Assembly (NCBI RefSeq): GCF_002240355.1
Contig: NZ_CP016353.1
Coordinates: 1,538,501 to 1,602,500, forward strand
Reading direction: 5' to 3'
DNA from: Prauserella marina
GTDB lineage: Bacteria > Actinomycetota > Actinomycetes > Mycobacteriales > Pseudonocardiaceae
Length of the DNA: 64,000 nt
Shown here in pieces: positions 9,868 to 18,952 of this stretch. The notes under the pieces were generated by a model. It saw nothing but the letters and a program-made list of their open reading frames with translations, was not told the DNA's origin and made no database searches. The translations under genes and the position numbers were made by a program. How positions within the stretch are numbered: the stretch's first letter is position 1; every line of letters begins with the position of its first letter.

Positions 9868-11395
9868 CCTTGGTGGAGATTCGGCTGATGAGGCACGTTC
9901 CGCGGGACAGTGCGACGACGTTGACGTCCGCGATGCCAACGGCGGGCCTCCCGTGAACGCCCGGCTCGCGGCGGGCGCCAACGGATACTCGGGTCCCGGC
10001 CGTGACGCGCGGACCGGTGAAACCCCGCGACGTCCCGGTAGTGGCGACGCTCCGGCCACCGGCGCCACGAGTGCCGCGGACGTCGCGGGTGCCGCGTACG
10101 CCACGGATGCCCAGAACGACATGGCCGCCACGGACACCGCTGACGCCGGGAACGATCCGGCCGCTACGGGGAACACGGACGTCGCGGACGCCATGGGCGA
10201 CCTGGGTGACACGGACGTCGGGCAGGCATCCGGCGTCACACCGGTCGCGGCCGGTGACGTCGCGTCCGGATCCGGCCATGGCGGCGCGACCGATCGCACC
10301 GCTCCGACCACCACCGGCACGGCCGATGGCACCTCGCCGCCGGACGGCCCGCCGAGCGACCGCGGTGCGGCAATGGCCAACGGCGTCCCCGGGACCGACG
10401 GCACTTTCGGCGCCAACGGCGTCCCAGGAACCGGCGACGCCCCCGGAATCGGAGACACGCCAGGGACCGGCGGCGTCTCCGGAGACGAGGCCCCCCGGGA
10501 CGGCGCCGGTCCCAAGCGTGCCCCTGGGGCCGGTGCCCCTCAGGACGGCGGCACCCTCGCGGTCGGCGGCGCGCGGAAGACCGGTGACCCGCCACGGGGC
10601 GAGAGCACGCCGCCCCGGGCCGAGGCCGCCCAGAAGGACGAGAGTGCCATCCACGCCCTGTGGCGTGAGTTCGCGGGCGAACCGAGTCAGCGCATCCGGG
10701 ACCGGCTTGTGCTGCACTACGCGCCGCTGGTCAAGTACGTCGCTGGCAGGGTCGGCACCGGGCTGCCCACCCACGTCGATGTCGCCGACCTGATCCAGTC
10801 CGGCATCTTCGGGCTCGTCGACGCCATCGAGAAATTCGATCCCGACCGAGGGCTGCGGTTCGAGACGTACGCCATGCAGCGCATCCGGGGTGCCATCCTC
10901 GACGATCTGCGCTCCCAGGACTGGGTGCCAAGGGTGATCCGCAGCCGCGCCCGCGAGGTCGAGCGCGCGCTCGACCGGCTGGGTGCCAAGTTGCGGCGCA
11001 CGCCCACCGATGCCGAACTCGCCGCCGAGCTCGGCATCACGCTCGACGAACTTCGTGACCTTTACGGGCAGCTACGGCTGACCAGCGTCGTCGCGCTCGA
11101 AGACCTGGTGTCGGCCGGGCGCGACAGCGGATCCCTCGTGGACTCGCTGCCGGACGAGGACGCCGTCGACCCCGCGGCTGTCCTCGTCGACATGGACAAC
11201 CGGAGGCAGCTCGCCGAAGCCATCGCCCAGCTGACCGAACGTGACCGGGTCGTGGTGAGCCTCTACTACTTCGAAAGTCTCACCCTGGCCGAGATCGGCA
11301 AGGTCCTCGGCGTGACCGAGTCGAGGGTGAGCCAGTTGCACACGCGAGCGGTGTTGCGGTTGCGGGCCAAGCTGGTCGAGCAGGCGGGTGTCTGA
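9839..11395 (+). CDS. whiG: WhiG/FliA-type sigma factor with a ~265-residue low-complexity N-terminal extension
   Basis: The C-terminal ~250 residues are a complete sigma-28 family factor: region 2 ([50 protein letters not shown]), region 3 and region 4 helix-turn-helix ([20 protein letters not shown]). In streptomycetes WhiG starts sporulation of aerial hyphae, and its place between xerC and rpsB is conserved. Residues 1 to ~266 are unusual: Gly/Ala/Asp/Thr/Pro-rich, without predicted fold, including a run of Gly-X-Y triplets near residue 182. The frame is open throughout with strong GC in third positions, and the ATG at 9839 follows AAAGG, so the extension is probably translated. A shorter product from an internal start cannot be excluded. 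Confidence 0.88.
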   Translation: MTEPTPVPNDLGGDSADEARSAGQCDDVDVRDANGGPPVNARLAAGANGYSGPGRDARTGETPRRPGSGDAPATGATSAADVAGAAYATDAQNDMAATDTADAGNDPAATGNTDVADAMGDLGDTDVGQASGVTPVAAGDVASGSGHGGATDRTAPTTTGTADGTSPPDGPPSDRGAAMANGVPGTDGTFGANGVPGTGDAPGIGDTPGTGGVSGDEAPRDGAGPKRAPGAGAPQDGGTLAVGGARKTGDPPRGESTPPRAEAAQKDESAIHALWREFAGEPSQRIRDRLVLHYAPLVKYVAGRVGTGLPTHVDVADLIQSGIFGLVDAIEKFDPDRGLRFETYAMQRIRGAILDDLRSQDWVPRVIRSRAREVERALDRLGAKLRRTPTDAELAAELGITLDELRDLYGQLRLTSVVALEDLVSAGRDSGSLVDSLPDEDAVDPAAVLVDMDNRRQLAEAIAQLTERDRVVVSLYYFESLTLAEIGKVLGVTESRVSQLHTRAVLRLRAKLVEQAGV

Positions 11396-11600
11396 CCAGG
11401 CCCCGCCCCGCTGCTTGCCGCACCGGCGTTCCGGGCACGAGGCTCCCGCTGCCTTGTCCCTCGGAACGCTCTCGGCGCACTGCTCGATGCCGTCCATGGC
11501 GATGGCCCATGTGCTCGGCGCCGTCGACGTCAGTGCTCACAGCGCCCGCGTGCTCGCCGCCAACGCCCCCCGCCAACGCCCGGTGTCAGCGTGAACGGTG

Positions 11601-12182
11601 TCAAGGTTCCCCGGCATCAACTCCCGCCCACGGTTTGAGCCGCAGAGCGGTGCCGGTGCGCACCAGCCGCAGCGGGTCGAGGTATTCGGTGACACGGCGG
11701 ACACCCCAGTGCAGGCACACGGCCGTGGCGCACCCCGCGTGCCCCGCGACGACCGTGCCGATCACCTGCCCCTGGTGAACCTGGTCGCCGACGGCGACCC
11801 GCGGTGAAACGGGTTCGTAGGTGGTGCGCAGTCCGCCGTCGTGCTCGATGGACACCACCCCTCTGCCGGCGAGGTCGCCCGCGTACAGGACGAGCCCGGC
11901 GCCGGCGGCCAGCACCTCCTGGTTCTCCTTCGCCGCGAGATCGACTCCCCGGTGGCCCGGCCCGTACGCGTGGCCTGGCGGGTCGAAGGGGCGGCTCACT
12001 ACGGGCGACGGTGACAGAGGCCAGGAAAACCGGGGATCGGCGACGGGGCGCCCTGGCTGCCCCGCACCCGCGGGGGCGAGGACGGCCGGGGTGAACACCA
12101 CCGCCAGTGCCGCCAGCACGGTCAGCGTGGCGGCGGTCAGCGGTGTCGGAGCGCGGCGGCGTTTGGGGTGGGTGGTGTTCAC
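11601..12182 (-). CDS. M23 family peptidase (LytM-like), exported
   Basis: Probable cell-wall peptidase or LytM-type activator of other hydrolases. The 193-aa product begins with a basic stretch (HPKRRR) and a hydrophobic segment at about residues 15-40, consistent with a signal peptide or anchor. The M23 core shows GPGHRGVDLAA (zinc ligands H and D) and ends with CLHWGVR. The usual HxH is CLH here, so the first histidine of that pair is replaced by cysteine and catalytic activity is uncertain. It runs divergently from rpsB, the same arrangement seen in mycobacteria beside rpsB. Confidence 0.87.
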   Translation of the reverse strand: MNTTHPKRRRAPTPLTAATLTVLAALAVVFTPAVLAPAGAGQPGRPVADPRFSWPLSPSPVVSRPFDPPGHAYGPGHRGVDLAAKENQEVLAAGAGLVLYAGDLAGRGVVSIEHDGGLRTTYEPVSPRVAVGDQVHQGQVIGTVVAGHAGCATAVCLHWGVRRVTEYLDPLRLVRTGTALRLKPWAGVDAGEP

Positions 12183-12234
12183 GGATTCAGCGTGGCGGGC
12201 GGACAGGCGGGGCGGGAGGGGGCAAAGGGAAATC

Positions 12235-12261
12235 TGTGGACAACGGGGTGGCTGTGGATAA
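12235..12261 (-). promoter_or_regulatory. Two DnaA-box-like 9-mers
   Basis: TGTGGACAA at 12235-12243 (reverse complement TTGTCCACA) and TGTGGATAA at 12253-12261 (reverse complement TTATCCACA, the classical DnaA box). They are 18 bp apart start to start, the same spacing as the pair at 4780-4806. DnaA binding is inference. Confidence 0.45.
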
Positions 12262-12310
12262 CCGGGGAGCGACAGCGGTTACCGGTTAGAACGGCGTCGG
12301 AGGTTCGGCG

Positions 12311-12316
12311 TACAAT
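12311..12316 (+). promoter_or_regulatory. Possible -10 element of rpsB promoter
   Basis: TACAAT, inside an AT-rich patch (TACAATATTC) that stands out in this GC-rich DNA. TTAGAA lies about 19 nt upstream as a weak -35 candidate. The rpsB start is 230 nt downstream. Confidence 0.4.
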
Positions 12317-12545
12317 ATTCGGCGCGGTCTGTGTAAGCGCAGGCTGACTTCGCGTGCATGTGCGAATCCGCCCGACCTGGTCGAAAGCGGAACAAACGAT
12401 GCCCGGCGGTCTCCGAGGTTCATCCGACGAGTCCGGGCACCGGCACGGCACCAGGGCGATCGGTCACCCGGCCGACCGCGACAACCGAACCGCATGCCGA
12501 GCCTAGGCCCGGCGTGCTCAACACAGAAGAGGTGCGAATCCGGCC

Positions 12546-13379
12546 ATGGCCGTCGTCACCATGAAGCAGCTCCTCGATTCCGGCGTGCACTTCGGGCATC
12601 AGACCCGTCGCTGGAATCCGAAGATGAAGCGCTACATCCTCACCGAGCGCAACGGCATCTACATCATCGACTTGCAGCAGACGCTGACGTACATCGACCG
12701 CGCGTTCGAGTTCGTCAAGGAGACGGTCGCCCACGGCGGCACGATCCTCTTCGTCGGCACCAAGAAGCAGGCGCAGGAGGCCATCGCCAACGAGGCGCTT
12801 CGCGTGGGCATGCCGTTCGTCAACCAGCGCTGGCTCGGCGGGATGCTGACCAACTTCCAGACTGTTCACAAGCGTCTTCAGCGCCTCAAGGAGCTGGAGT
12901 CGCAGGAGCAGACCGGTGGTTTCCAGGGCCTGACCAAGCGCGAGATCCTGACGCTGACCCGCGAGAAGGACAAGCTGGAGAAGACCCTCGGCGGTATCCG
13001 CGACATGGCCAAGGTGCCGAGCGCGGTCTGGATCGTCGACACCAAGAAGGAGCACATCGCCGTCGGCGAGGCTCGCAAGCTCAACATCCCGGTCGTCGCG
13101 ATCCTGGACACCAACTGCGACCCCGACGAGGTCGACTTCCCGATCCCGGGTAACGACGACGCCATCCGTTCGGCCGCGCTGCTCACCAAGGTCGTCGCCG
13201 CCGCCGTCGCGGCGGGCCTGATGGCGCGCTCCGGCCGCAACGGTTCGGCCCCGGAGGGACAGGACAAGCCGGAGGCCGGTGTTGCCGCCGACGAGCCGCT
13301 TGCCGAGTGGGAGCTGGAGCAGCTCGCCGGTGCCGACGCCGCCGAGCGTTCGGCCGCCGAGCAGACCACCGCCTCCTGA
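12546..13379 (+). CDS. rpsB: 30S ribosomal protein S2
   Basis: Small-subunit protein that joins late in assembly and is needed for S1 binding. The 277-aa product has all family blocks: [46 protein letters not shown] and [20 protein letters not shown]. The C-terminal ~50 residues form an acidic Ala/Glu-rich tail typical of actinobacteria. ATG at 12546 is preceded by AGAGG (AGAAGAGGTG). It is followed 45 nt later by tsf, the near-universal rpsB-tsf pair. Confidence 0.97.
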   Translation: MAVVTMKQLLDSGVHFGHQTRRWNPKMKRYILTERNGIYIIDLQQTLTYIDRAFEFVKETVAHGGTILFVGTKKQAQEAIANEALRVGMPFVNQRWLGGMLTNFQTVHKRLQRLKELESQEQTGGFQGLTKREILTLTREKDKLEKTLGGIRDMAKVPSAVWIVDTKKEHIAVGEARKLNIPVVAILDTNCDPDEVDFPIPGNDDAIRSAALLTKVVAAAVAAGLMARSGRNGSAPEGQDKPEAGVAADEPLAEWELEQLAGADAAERSAAEQTTAS

Positions 13380-13424
13380 TCTGACCAGCTGCGCATACCG
13401 CGAAAAAGGAACGGACAACGCACG

Positions 13425-14240
13425 ATGGCGAACTACACCGCGGCTGACGTGAAGCGTCTCCGCGATCTCACCGGCGCCGGAATGATGGACTGCAAGAAGG
13501 CGCTCGACGAGAGCGACGGCGATTTCGACAAGGCCGTCGAGTACCTGCGCATCAAGGGCGCCAAGGACGTGGGCAAGCGCGCGGAGCGCGCCACGGCCGA
13601 GGGGCTTGTCGCGGGTGACGGCGGCGTTCTCGTCGAGCTGAACTCGGAAACCGACTTCGTCGCCAAGAACGACGAGTTCCAGCAGTTGGCCGAGACGGTC
13701 GTCGAGGCGGCCAAGAAGCTGCGCACCAACGACGTCGAGCAGCTCAAGGGTGCCGACGCGGGCGGCAAGACCGTCGCCGAGGCGATGCAGCAGCTCTCCG
13801 CGAAGATCGGGGAGAAGCTGGAGCTGCGCAGGGTGGCCGCCTTCGACGGCCAGGTCTCGACCTACCTGCACCGCCGTGGCGCGGGCCTGCCGCCTGCCGT
13901 CGGCGTGCTCGTCGAGTACACCGGAGACAACGCCGAGGCGGCCAAGGCCGCGGCGTTGCAGGTGGCCGCGCTCAAGCCGAAGTACCTGACGAGGGAAGAG
14001 GTACCGGCCGAGCTCGTCGAGAACGAGCGGCGTATCGCCGAGCAGACCGCCCGCGAGGAAGGCAAGCCGGAGCAGGCGCTGCCGAAGATCATCGAGGGCA
14101 AGGTCAACGCGTTCTACAAGGACGTCGTGCTGCTCGACCAGCCGTCTGTCACGGACAACAAGAAGAGCGTCAAGGCCCTGCTCGACGAGGGAGGGGTCAC
14201 CGTGACCCGCTTCGCCCGCTTCGAGGTCGGCCAGCCGTAA
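13425..14240 (+). CDS. tsf: Elongation factor Ts
   Basis: Nucleotide exchange factor that recharges EF-Tu with GTP. The 271-aa protein has the N-terminal UBA-like domain with [19 protein letters not shown], then [15 protein letters not shown], which contacts EF-Tu, and the C-terminal dimerisation part ending in [11 protein letters not shown] start 45 nt after rpsB with an AAAGGA ribosome binding site. A strong hairpin follows at 14257. Confidence 0.97.
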   Translation: MANYTAADVKRLRDLTGAGMMDCKKALDESDGDFDKAVEYLRIKGAKDVGKRAERATAEGLVAGDGGVLVELNSETDFVAKNDEFQQLAETVVEAAKKLRTNDVEQLKGADAGGKTVAEAMQQLSAKIGEKLELRRVAAFDGQVSTYLHRRGAGLPPAVGVLVEYTGDNAEAAKAAALQVAALKPKYLTREEVPAELVENERRIAEQTAREEGKPEQALPKIIEGKVNAFYKDVVLLDQPSVTDNKKSVKALLDEGGVTVTRFARFEVGQP

Positions 14241-14256
14241 TCGCATGACCCGGCGA

Positions 14257-14296
14257 CTGTGCCCCGTCTCCCGCCAGCATCGGAGGCGGGGCACAG
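14257..14296 (+). terminator. Hairpin terminator after rpsB-tsf
   Basis: CTGTGCCCCGTCTCC (14257-14271) pairs with GGAGGCGGGGCACAG (14282-14296) over 15 bp with one G-T wobble, around a 10-nt loop. It begins 16 nt after the tsf stop. The trailing T-run is weak (TTGT), as is usual in actinomycetes. Confidence 0.8.
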
Positions 14297-14343
14297 TTGT
14301 GAGAAAGCGCGACAGTGACAGCACCTGAACGGGCGGAGGCGAC

Positions 14344-15093
14344 ATGAACGAGGACGACACCGACAGGCCGACCGAGAGCTACCGGAGGGTGCTGCTCAAA
14401 CTTGGCGGTGAGATGTTCGGCGGCGGGTCCGTCGGTGTCGACCCCGATGTCGTGCACTCGGTGGCCGTGCAGATCGCCGACGTCGTTCGGACCGGCACGC
14501 AGATGGCGGTGGTCATCGGCGGCGGAAACTACTTCCGCGGTGCCGAGTTGTCCCAGCGCGGCATGGACAGGGACAGGGCCGACTACATGGCCATGCTCGG
14601 TACCGTGATGAACTCGCTCGCCCTGCAGGACTTCCTTGAGAAGGAAGGAGTGCCGACCAGGGTGCAGACGGCGATCACGATGGGCCAGGTCGCCGAGACC
14701 TACATCCCGCGCCGCGCGGAGCGGCATCTCGAAAAGGGCAGGGTCGTCATCTTCGGGGCCGGAACCGGGATGCCGTATTTCTCGACCGACACCGCCGCGG
14801 CGCAGCGTGCGCTGGAGATCGGGTGTGAGGCCGTGCTGATGGCCAAGGCCGTCGACGGTGTCTACACGGCCGACCCGAAGAGTGATCCCGATGCCAAACT
14901 CTTCGACGAGATCACTCACCGTGAGGTGCTGGAGCGCGATCTCAAGGTCGCCGACGCCACGGCGTTCAGCCTGTGCATGGACAACAACATGCCGATCATC
15001 GTTTTCAACCTTCTCACCGAGGGGAACATCGCTCGTGCGGTGAGTGGTGAGAGGATCGGAACACTGGTCAGTACCCCGACACACCTGGAGTAG
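14344..15093 (+). CDS. pyrH: UMP kinase
   Basis: Phosphorylates UMP to UDP in pyrimidine nucleotide synthesis; hexameric and allosterically controlled by GTP and UTP in bacteria. The 249-aa protein of the amino-acid-kinase fold shows [37 protein letters not shown] and [14 protein letters not shown]. It has normal family length. The ATG is preceded by GGCGGAGGCG. It starts the pyrH-frr-cdsA run, with frr 2 nt downstream. Confidence 0.97.
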   Translation: MNEDDTDRPTESYRRVLLKLGGEMFGGGSVGVDPDVVHSVAVQIADVVRTGTQMAVVIGGGNYFRGAELSQRGMDRDRADYMAMLGTVMNSLALQDFLEKEGVPTRVQTAITMGQVAETYIPRRAERHLEKGRVVIFGAGTGMPYFSTDTAAAQRALEIGCEAVLMAKAVDGVYTADPKSDPDAKLFDEITHREVLERDLKVADATAFSLCMDNNMPIIVFNLLTEGNIARAVSGERIGTLVSTPTHLE

Positions 15094-15095
15094 TC

Positions 15096-15653
15096 GTGAT
15101 CGACGAAGCCCTCTTCGATGCCGAGGAGAAGATGGAAAAAGCGGTGTCAGTGGCGAAGGAGGATCTGTCGTCGGTGCGAACCGGCAGGGCTACGCCCTCC
15201 ATGTTCTCCCGCATCGTCGTCGAGTACTACGGAGCGCCGACCCCGCTGAACCAACTGGCCGCCGTGAACATCCCGGAGGCCAGGATGGCGATCGTCAAGC
15301 CTTACGACGCCTCGCTGCTCAGCGCGATCGAGAAGGCGATCAGGGACTCCGACCTCGGGGTCAACCCGAGCAACGACGGCTCGATCATCCGCATCGTCAT
15401 CCCGCAGCTCACCGAGGAGCGGCGCAAGGAGATGGTGAAGGTCGCCAAGAGCAAGGGCGAGGACGCGCGGGTCTCGATCCGCAGTGTGCGGCGCAAGGTC
15501 AAGGAAGAACTCGACCGGATCGGCAAGGACGGCGAAGCGGGTGAAGACGAGGTCGCCCGTGCCGAGAAGGAACTCCAGAATCTGACCGACAAGTACGTTC
15601 ATCAGGTCGAGGAACTGGTCAAGCACAAGGAAGCCGAGCTTCTCGAAGTCTGA
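15096..15653 (+). CDS. frr: Ribosome recycling factor
   Basis: Splits the post-termination ribosome together with EF-G. The 185-residue protein has the expected coiled three-helix bundle and the family blocks [30 protein letters not shown]-like [15 protein letters not shown] and [23 protein letters not shown] start 2 nt after pyrH, and its TGA shares a base with the cdsA ATG. Standard pyrH-frr pairing. Confidence 0.97.
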   Translation: MIDEALFDAEEKMEKAVSVAKEDLSSVRTGRATPSMFSRIVVEYYGAPTPLNQLAAVNIPEARMAIVKPYDASLLSAIEKAIRDSDLGVNPSNDGSIIRIVIPQLTEERRKEMVKVAKSKGEDARVSIRSVRRKVKEELDRIGKDGEAGEDEVARAEKELQNLTDKYVHQVEELVKHKEAELLEV

Positions 15654-16537
15654 TGACGAAGGTGAGCGACGACCAGGAGGAACGCGAGGGCGCGGCCGAC
15701 CCTGGGCAAGTACGGGAACCGGTTAAGCCCTCGCGGGCGGGCCGGGATCTGCCCGCCGCCATCGCGGTGGGGGTGGTGCTGGGAGCGGCGATCCTAACTT
15801 CGCTGTTCACCGTCCGGTACCTGTTCATCGGCATTGTCGCGATCGCGATCGCGATCGGGACCGTCGAGCTGGCCACCGCGTTCCGCAAGGCCGCCGACAT
15901 CCGGATCGCGCTGGTGCCCGTGCTGGTCGGCGGCCAGGCGATGATCTGGCTGGCCTGGCCGTTCGGCCGCGAAGGCGCGGTGACCGCTTTCGTGCTGACC
16001 GTGCTGGTGTGTTTGCTGTGGCGGCTGCCGGGGGGAGCCGAGGGCTACGTTCGCGATGTCGGGGCTTCCGTCTTCGCGGCCGCCTACCTGCCGTTGTTCG
16101 CCTCGTTCGCGGCGATGCTCGTCACGGCCGAGGACGGCGTCGGCAGGGTGCTCGCGTTCATGATCGTCGTGGTGGCGTCGGACACCGGTGGTTACGCGGC
16201 AGGGGTGCTGTGTGGCAAACATCCGATGGCGCCTTCGATCAGCCCCAAGAAGACGTGGGAGGGTTTCGCGGGCTCGCTCACGACCGGTGTGGTCGCCGGT
16301 GCGCTGAGCCTGTCGCTGCTGCTGGAAGGGCAGGCATGGCAGGGCGTGTTGTTCGGTGCGGCGATCGTGCTGACGGCCACCCTTGGCGACCTGATGGAGT
16401 CCCTGATCAAGCGAGATCTGGGAATCAAGGACATGGGCACGATCCTGCCCGGCCACGGCGGGCTCATGGACCGGCTCGATTCGCTGTTGCCTTCGGCGGT
16501 GGTCTCGTGGCTGCTGCTGAGCGCTTTCGTCGTCTGA
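15653..16537 (+). CDS. cdsA: Phosphatidate cytidylyltransferase
   Basis: Makes CDP-diacylglycerol from phosphatidic acid and CTP, the branch point for phospholipids. The 294-aa integral membrane protein has a charged N-terminus and about seven to eight hydrophobic segments. The C-terminal CdsA signature is intact: GDLMESLIKRDLGIKDMG followed by LPGHGGLMDRLDSLL. It overlaps frr by one base and is the last gene of the pyrH-frr-cdsA operon. It converges on a minus-strand VOC gene 49 nt away. Confidence 0.95.
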   Translation: MTKVSDDQEEREGAADPGQVREPVKPSRAGRDLPAAIAVGVVLGAAILTSLFTVRYLFIGIVAIAIAIGTVELATAFRKAADIRIALVPVLVGGQAMIWLAWPFGREGAVTAFVLTVLVCLLWRLPGGAEGYVRDVGASVFAAAYLPLFASFAAMLVTAEDGVGRVLAFMIVVVASDTGGYAAGVLCGKHPMAPSISPKKTWEGFAGSLTTGVVAGALSLSLLLEGQAWQGVLFGAAIVLTATLGDLMESLIKRDLGIKDMGTILPGHGGLMDRLDSLLPSAVVSWLLLSAFVV

Positions 16538-16586
16538 CCGCTCGCCCGTTCCGCGCGGCCCGGTGGGCTCGGCCGGTTCAGCCGGC

Positions 16587-17432
16587 TCAGTCGTCGTAGG
16601 GGTCGTCGACCTCGGCGCGTCCCGCTCCGGTGTCGACCGGTCGGGAATGGTCGATGATCGAGAAGATCGAGCCACCGGGGTCGGCGAGCACCGCCGTGCG
16701 GCCGAACGGGGTGTCGAACGGCGGGGTGACCACCTCGCCGCCGAGCATGATCGCCTGACCCGCGATGCCGTCGGCGCCCCTGCCTGGATCGGCCGAGAAG
16801 TACACCATCCAATGTGGAGCGAGTGTTTCGCGGTAACTCGCGTCCATCACGTACCGGTACAGCACCGGTTCGTGCTCAAGCCGCCATTCCGCGTAGTCGA
16901 TGCCGTCGGTGCCGATCTGCTCGCTGGTGTAGTTGAACAGCCGCGAGTAGAAGTAGTCGGCGCTCTTGCCGTCGTGGGTGTTGAGGTCGGCGCCGCTGAA
17001 CGCACCGGGCACCGAGCTGGCGAACGACCAGTTCCACGGTGGCTGCCAGAAGACGACGGGTGCGCCGCTGGGGTCGATGGCGTGCACGATGCTTCCCCTG
17101 TCGGGGATGTCGAGCGGGCCGAGGGTGACACTGCCACCGAGGTGTTCGGTCCATTCCGCCGCGCTGGCGGTGCTCAGCACCGCCAGGTGCACCGCCCAGC
17201 CCGTCGGTTGCGCCCGGCTCGCCTGATAGACCCCGCCCGCCTGCATGCCGTCCAGCACCCCGATCGCGTACCGCCGGGTCGCGGTGGCCGGGTCCCTTTT
17301 GACGTGGAAGTCCCAGCCGAACAGCGTGCTGTAGAACTTTCTGGCGACGGTTTCGTCGTGCGCGGCCAGCTCCACCCAGCACGGGCTCCCCGAGGGGAGA
17401 ACCGGGGCGTGTGCTGGCATACCGGCCGACAT
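16587..17432 (-). CDS. Two-domain VOC (glyoxalase/dioxygenase-fold) protein
   Basis: 281 aa made of two tandem vicinal-oxygen-chelate domains. The first begins PCWVELAAHDETVARKFYST and the second near residue 150 (GADLNTHDGKSADYFYSRLF); both have the FY..LFGW/FY..LFNY helix typical of the fold. The family includes glyoxalases, dioxygenases and antibiotic-binding proteins, and the substrate cannot be read here. The ATG at 17432 has an AAGGAG box just upstream. It is transcribed away from the methyltransferase gene, with a 90-bp shared upstream region. Confidence 0.82.
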   Translation of the reverse strand: MSAGMPAHAPVLPSGSPCWVELAAHDETVARKFYSTLFGWDFHVKRDPATATRRYAIGVLDGMQAGGVYQASRAQPTGWAVHLAVLSTASAAEWTEHLGGSVTLGPLDIPDRGSIVHAIDPSGAPVVFWQPPWNWSFASSVPGAFSGADLNTHDGKSADYFYSRLFNYTSEQIGTDGIDYAEWRLEHEPVLYRYVMDASYRETLAPHWMVYFSADPGRGADGIAGQAIMLGGEVVTPPFDTPFGRTAVLADPGGSIFSIIDHSRPVDTGAGRAEVDDPYDD

Positions 17433-17522
17433 AGCAAAAACTCCTTAGCGAGATCGCTTGATTGCGCTGCGTGCGGTATTGGTGATGGTACGTCGAAACC
17501 CGCTGCGGATACGCTGAAATGC

Positions 17523-18302
17523 GTGAAAAGGTTTGTACGCAAGGTGGAAGTCGTCCCCAGCCCCAATATCTGGTACTACCCGGACGCGTACGAACGGGAG
17601 AACAAGGCGCAGGACGTCGAAGGGGACATCTGGGCAGTACTTGCCGAAAACGTGCCCATGGCGGGCAAAGACGTCGTCGACGTCGGCTGTGGAGCCGGAT
17701 TTCACCTCGAAAGGCTCGCCGCGACCGCGAGTTCGGTGACCGGCGTCGAGCCGCATCCGCCGCTGGTGCGGAGAGCGGGTCGCCGGATGGCGGGCAATCC
17801 GAAGGTCACCGTGCGGAAGGGGACCGCTCAGCGGCTGCCGCTCGCCGACGCGAGTGTCGACGTGGTGCATGCCCGCACGGCTTACTTTTTCGGCCCCGGT
17901 TGTGATCCCGGCCTTCGTGAGGCAGACAGGGTGCTGCGGCGGGGTGGCACGCTCGTGATCGTCGACCTCGACACGCGTCATCGTCCCTACGGCGACTGGA
18001 TGCTGGCCGACCTACCCCATTACGACCCGGACGAAGTGGACGAATTCTTCGCGGCGGAGGGTTTTCGCTGTCACCGGGTGCGGACCCGGTGGCGGTTCGA
18101 CGACCCTGCCGCGATGGAATCGGTGCTGCGCATCGAGTTCAGCGCCGGGGTCGCGCGGCGAGCCGTCGCGGAGACGTTGCGGATCAACGCGGGCCGCGAC
18201 GGCTCGGACTTGTTTCTTCCCGTCGGCTACCGCGTTCTGGTGCGGGACAAGCCGGCCGGACTCATTCATTCCTCTGTGGACGGTTCGCCGAGGATGCCGT
18301 AG
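17523..18302 (+). CDS. Class I SAM-dependent methyltransferase
   Basis: 259-aa methyltransferase with the SAM-binding motif DVVDVGCGAGFHLERLA (about residues 51-67), the acidic GVEPHPPLVRRA strand, and the LPLADASVDVVHARTAYFF segment of Methyltransf_11/25 proteins. The substrate is unknown. The GTG at 17523 is chosen because upstream residues belong to a shadow frame of the VOC gene. Its last 37 nt overlap the 3' end of the convergent PadR gene. No biosynthetic partner lies next to it. Confidence 0.85.
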   Translation: MKRFVRKVEVVPSPNIWYYPDAYERENKAQDVEGDIWAVLAENVPMAGKDVVDVGCGAGFHLERLAATASSVTGVEPHPPLVRRAGRRMAGNPKVTVRKGTAQRLPLADASVDVVHARTAYFFGPGCDPGLREADRVLRRGGTLVIVDLDTRHRPYGDWMLADLPHYDPDEVDEFFAAEGFRCHRVRTRWRFDDPAAMESVLRIEFSAGVARRAVAETLRINAGRDGSDLFLPVGYRVLVRDKPAGLIHSSVDGSPRMP

Positions 18303-18865
18303 AGCGAACGGCGCGCCTCGTCGATCACCTCGATGGCCCTTGTCTTCTGGGCATCGGTGCCCACGCCGGCGACCTGTCGCATCGCGCCCATGAGCGCGAA
18401 GGCGGAGTCGCGCAGCGCGATCTCGCCGGGGTCGACGTCCCGGGTGAAGTGTTCCCACGGGGGAGTGCCGTCCAGTCGTTCCGCTGCCGCGCGGCCCTCT
18501 TCGGTCAGCTCGAACAGGCGCTTTCCGCCGTCCTCGCTGCTGCTGACAAGGCCTTCGTCGGCGAGTAGTTGCAGGGTCGGGTAGACCGACCCCGGGCTGG
18601 GCCGCCAGAAACCGCCACTGCGATCGGCGATCTCGCCGATGATCTCGTAGCCGTGTCGTGGCTGCTCGCCGAGCAGCGTGAGGATCGCGGCGCGGACGTC
18701 GCCGCGCCGTCCCCTCCTGCCGCCGTGACCGCCGGGGCCATGGCCCGGTCTGCCACCTCGCCTGCCGGGGCCTGGAGGTCCCCAGCCGGGGAAGTCGCCG
18801 AAACCGCCTCGTCCCCGTGGGCCGAACGCGCGCCTGCCGAACTCGTGTGCGAAGGGAGGTCTCAT
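18266..18865 (-). CDS. PadR family transcriptional regulator
   Basis: 199-aa regulator. The N-terminal ~60 residues are Gly/Arg/Pro-rich ([16 protein letters not shown], then [18 protein letters not shown]), followed by the PadR winged helix: [36 protein letters not shown] and [19 protein letters not shown]. PadR proteins usually repress nearby transporters or detoxification genes and themselves. The target here is not obvious; the divergent gene is rlmN, 87 bp away. ATG at 18865 with AAAGGAT upstream. The Gly/Arg-rich leader is common among actinobacterial PadR proteins. Confidence 0.9.
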   Translation of the reverse strand: MRPPFAHEFGRRAFGPRGRGGFGDFPGWGPPGPGRRGGRPGHGPGGHGGRRGRRGDVRAAILTLLGEQPRHGYEIIGEIADRSGGFWRPSPGSVYPTLQLLADEGLVSSSEDGGKRLFELTEEGRAAAERLDGTPPWEHFTRDVDPGEIALRDSAFALMGAMRQVAGVGTDAQKTRAIEVIDEARRSLYGILGEPSTEE

Positions 18866-18905
18866 GATGTAGATCCTTTCTTTGAGATGTATCCCGACTC
18901 GTTCA

Positions 18906-18915
18906 CGATATATCG
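18906..18915. promoter_or_regulatory. AT-rich palindrome between PadR and rlmN
   Basis: CGATATATCG is a perfect 10-bp palindrome in an AT-rich patch (GATGTATCC.. to ..CGATATATCG). It could be a PadR operator with autoregulation or part of a promoter. Inference from position and symmetry only. Confidence 0.35.
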
Positions 18916-18952
18916 GAAACAGTCGGATGGCAACCCGAGAGGCCATGGGACA

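Larger units (their letters stand above)
12183..12545. other. Divergent region between M23 peptidase and rpsB
   Basis: 363 bp without a gene. It contains two DnaA-box-like 9-mers (12235-12261), a -10-like TACAAT at 12311-12316, and a repeated GTGCGAATCCG (once near 12360 and again just before the rpsB start). It probably holds the rpsB-tsf promoter and a long untranslated leader, where autoregulation by S2 would act as in other bacteria. Confidence 0.6.

Noticed and set aside
12420-14360. 646-aa minus-strand ORF across rpsB-tsf
   Set aside because: It is the antisense shadow of two certain ribosomal/translation genes; no ribosome binding site and no recognisable domain.
16538-16586. Terminator between cdsA and the VOC gene
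   Set aside because: Only a 5-bp GCCGG/CCGGC stem with a small loop; too weak in this GC-rich DNA to call.
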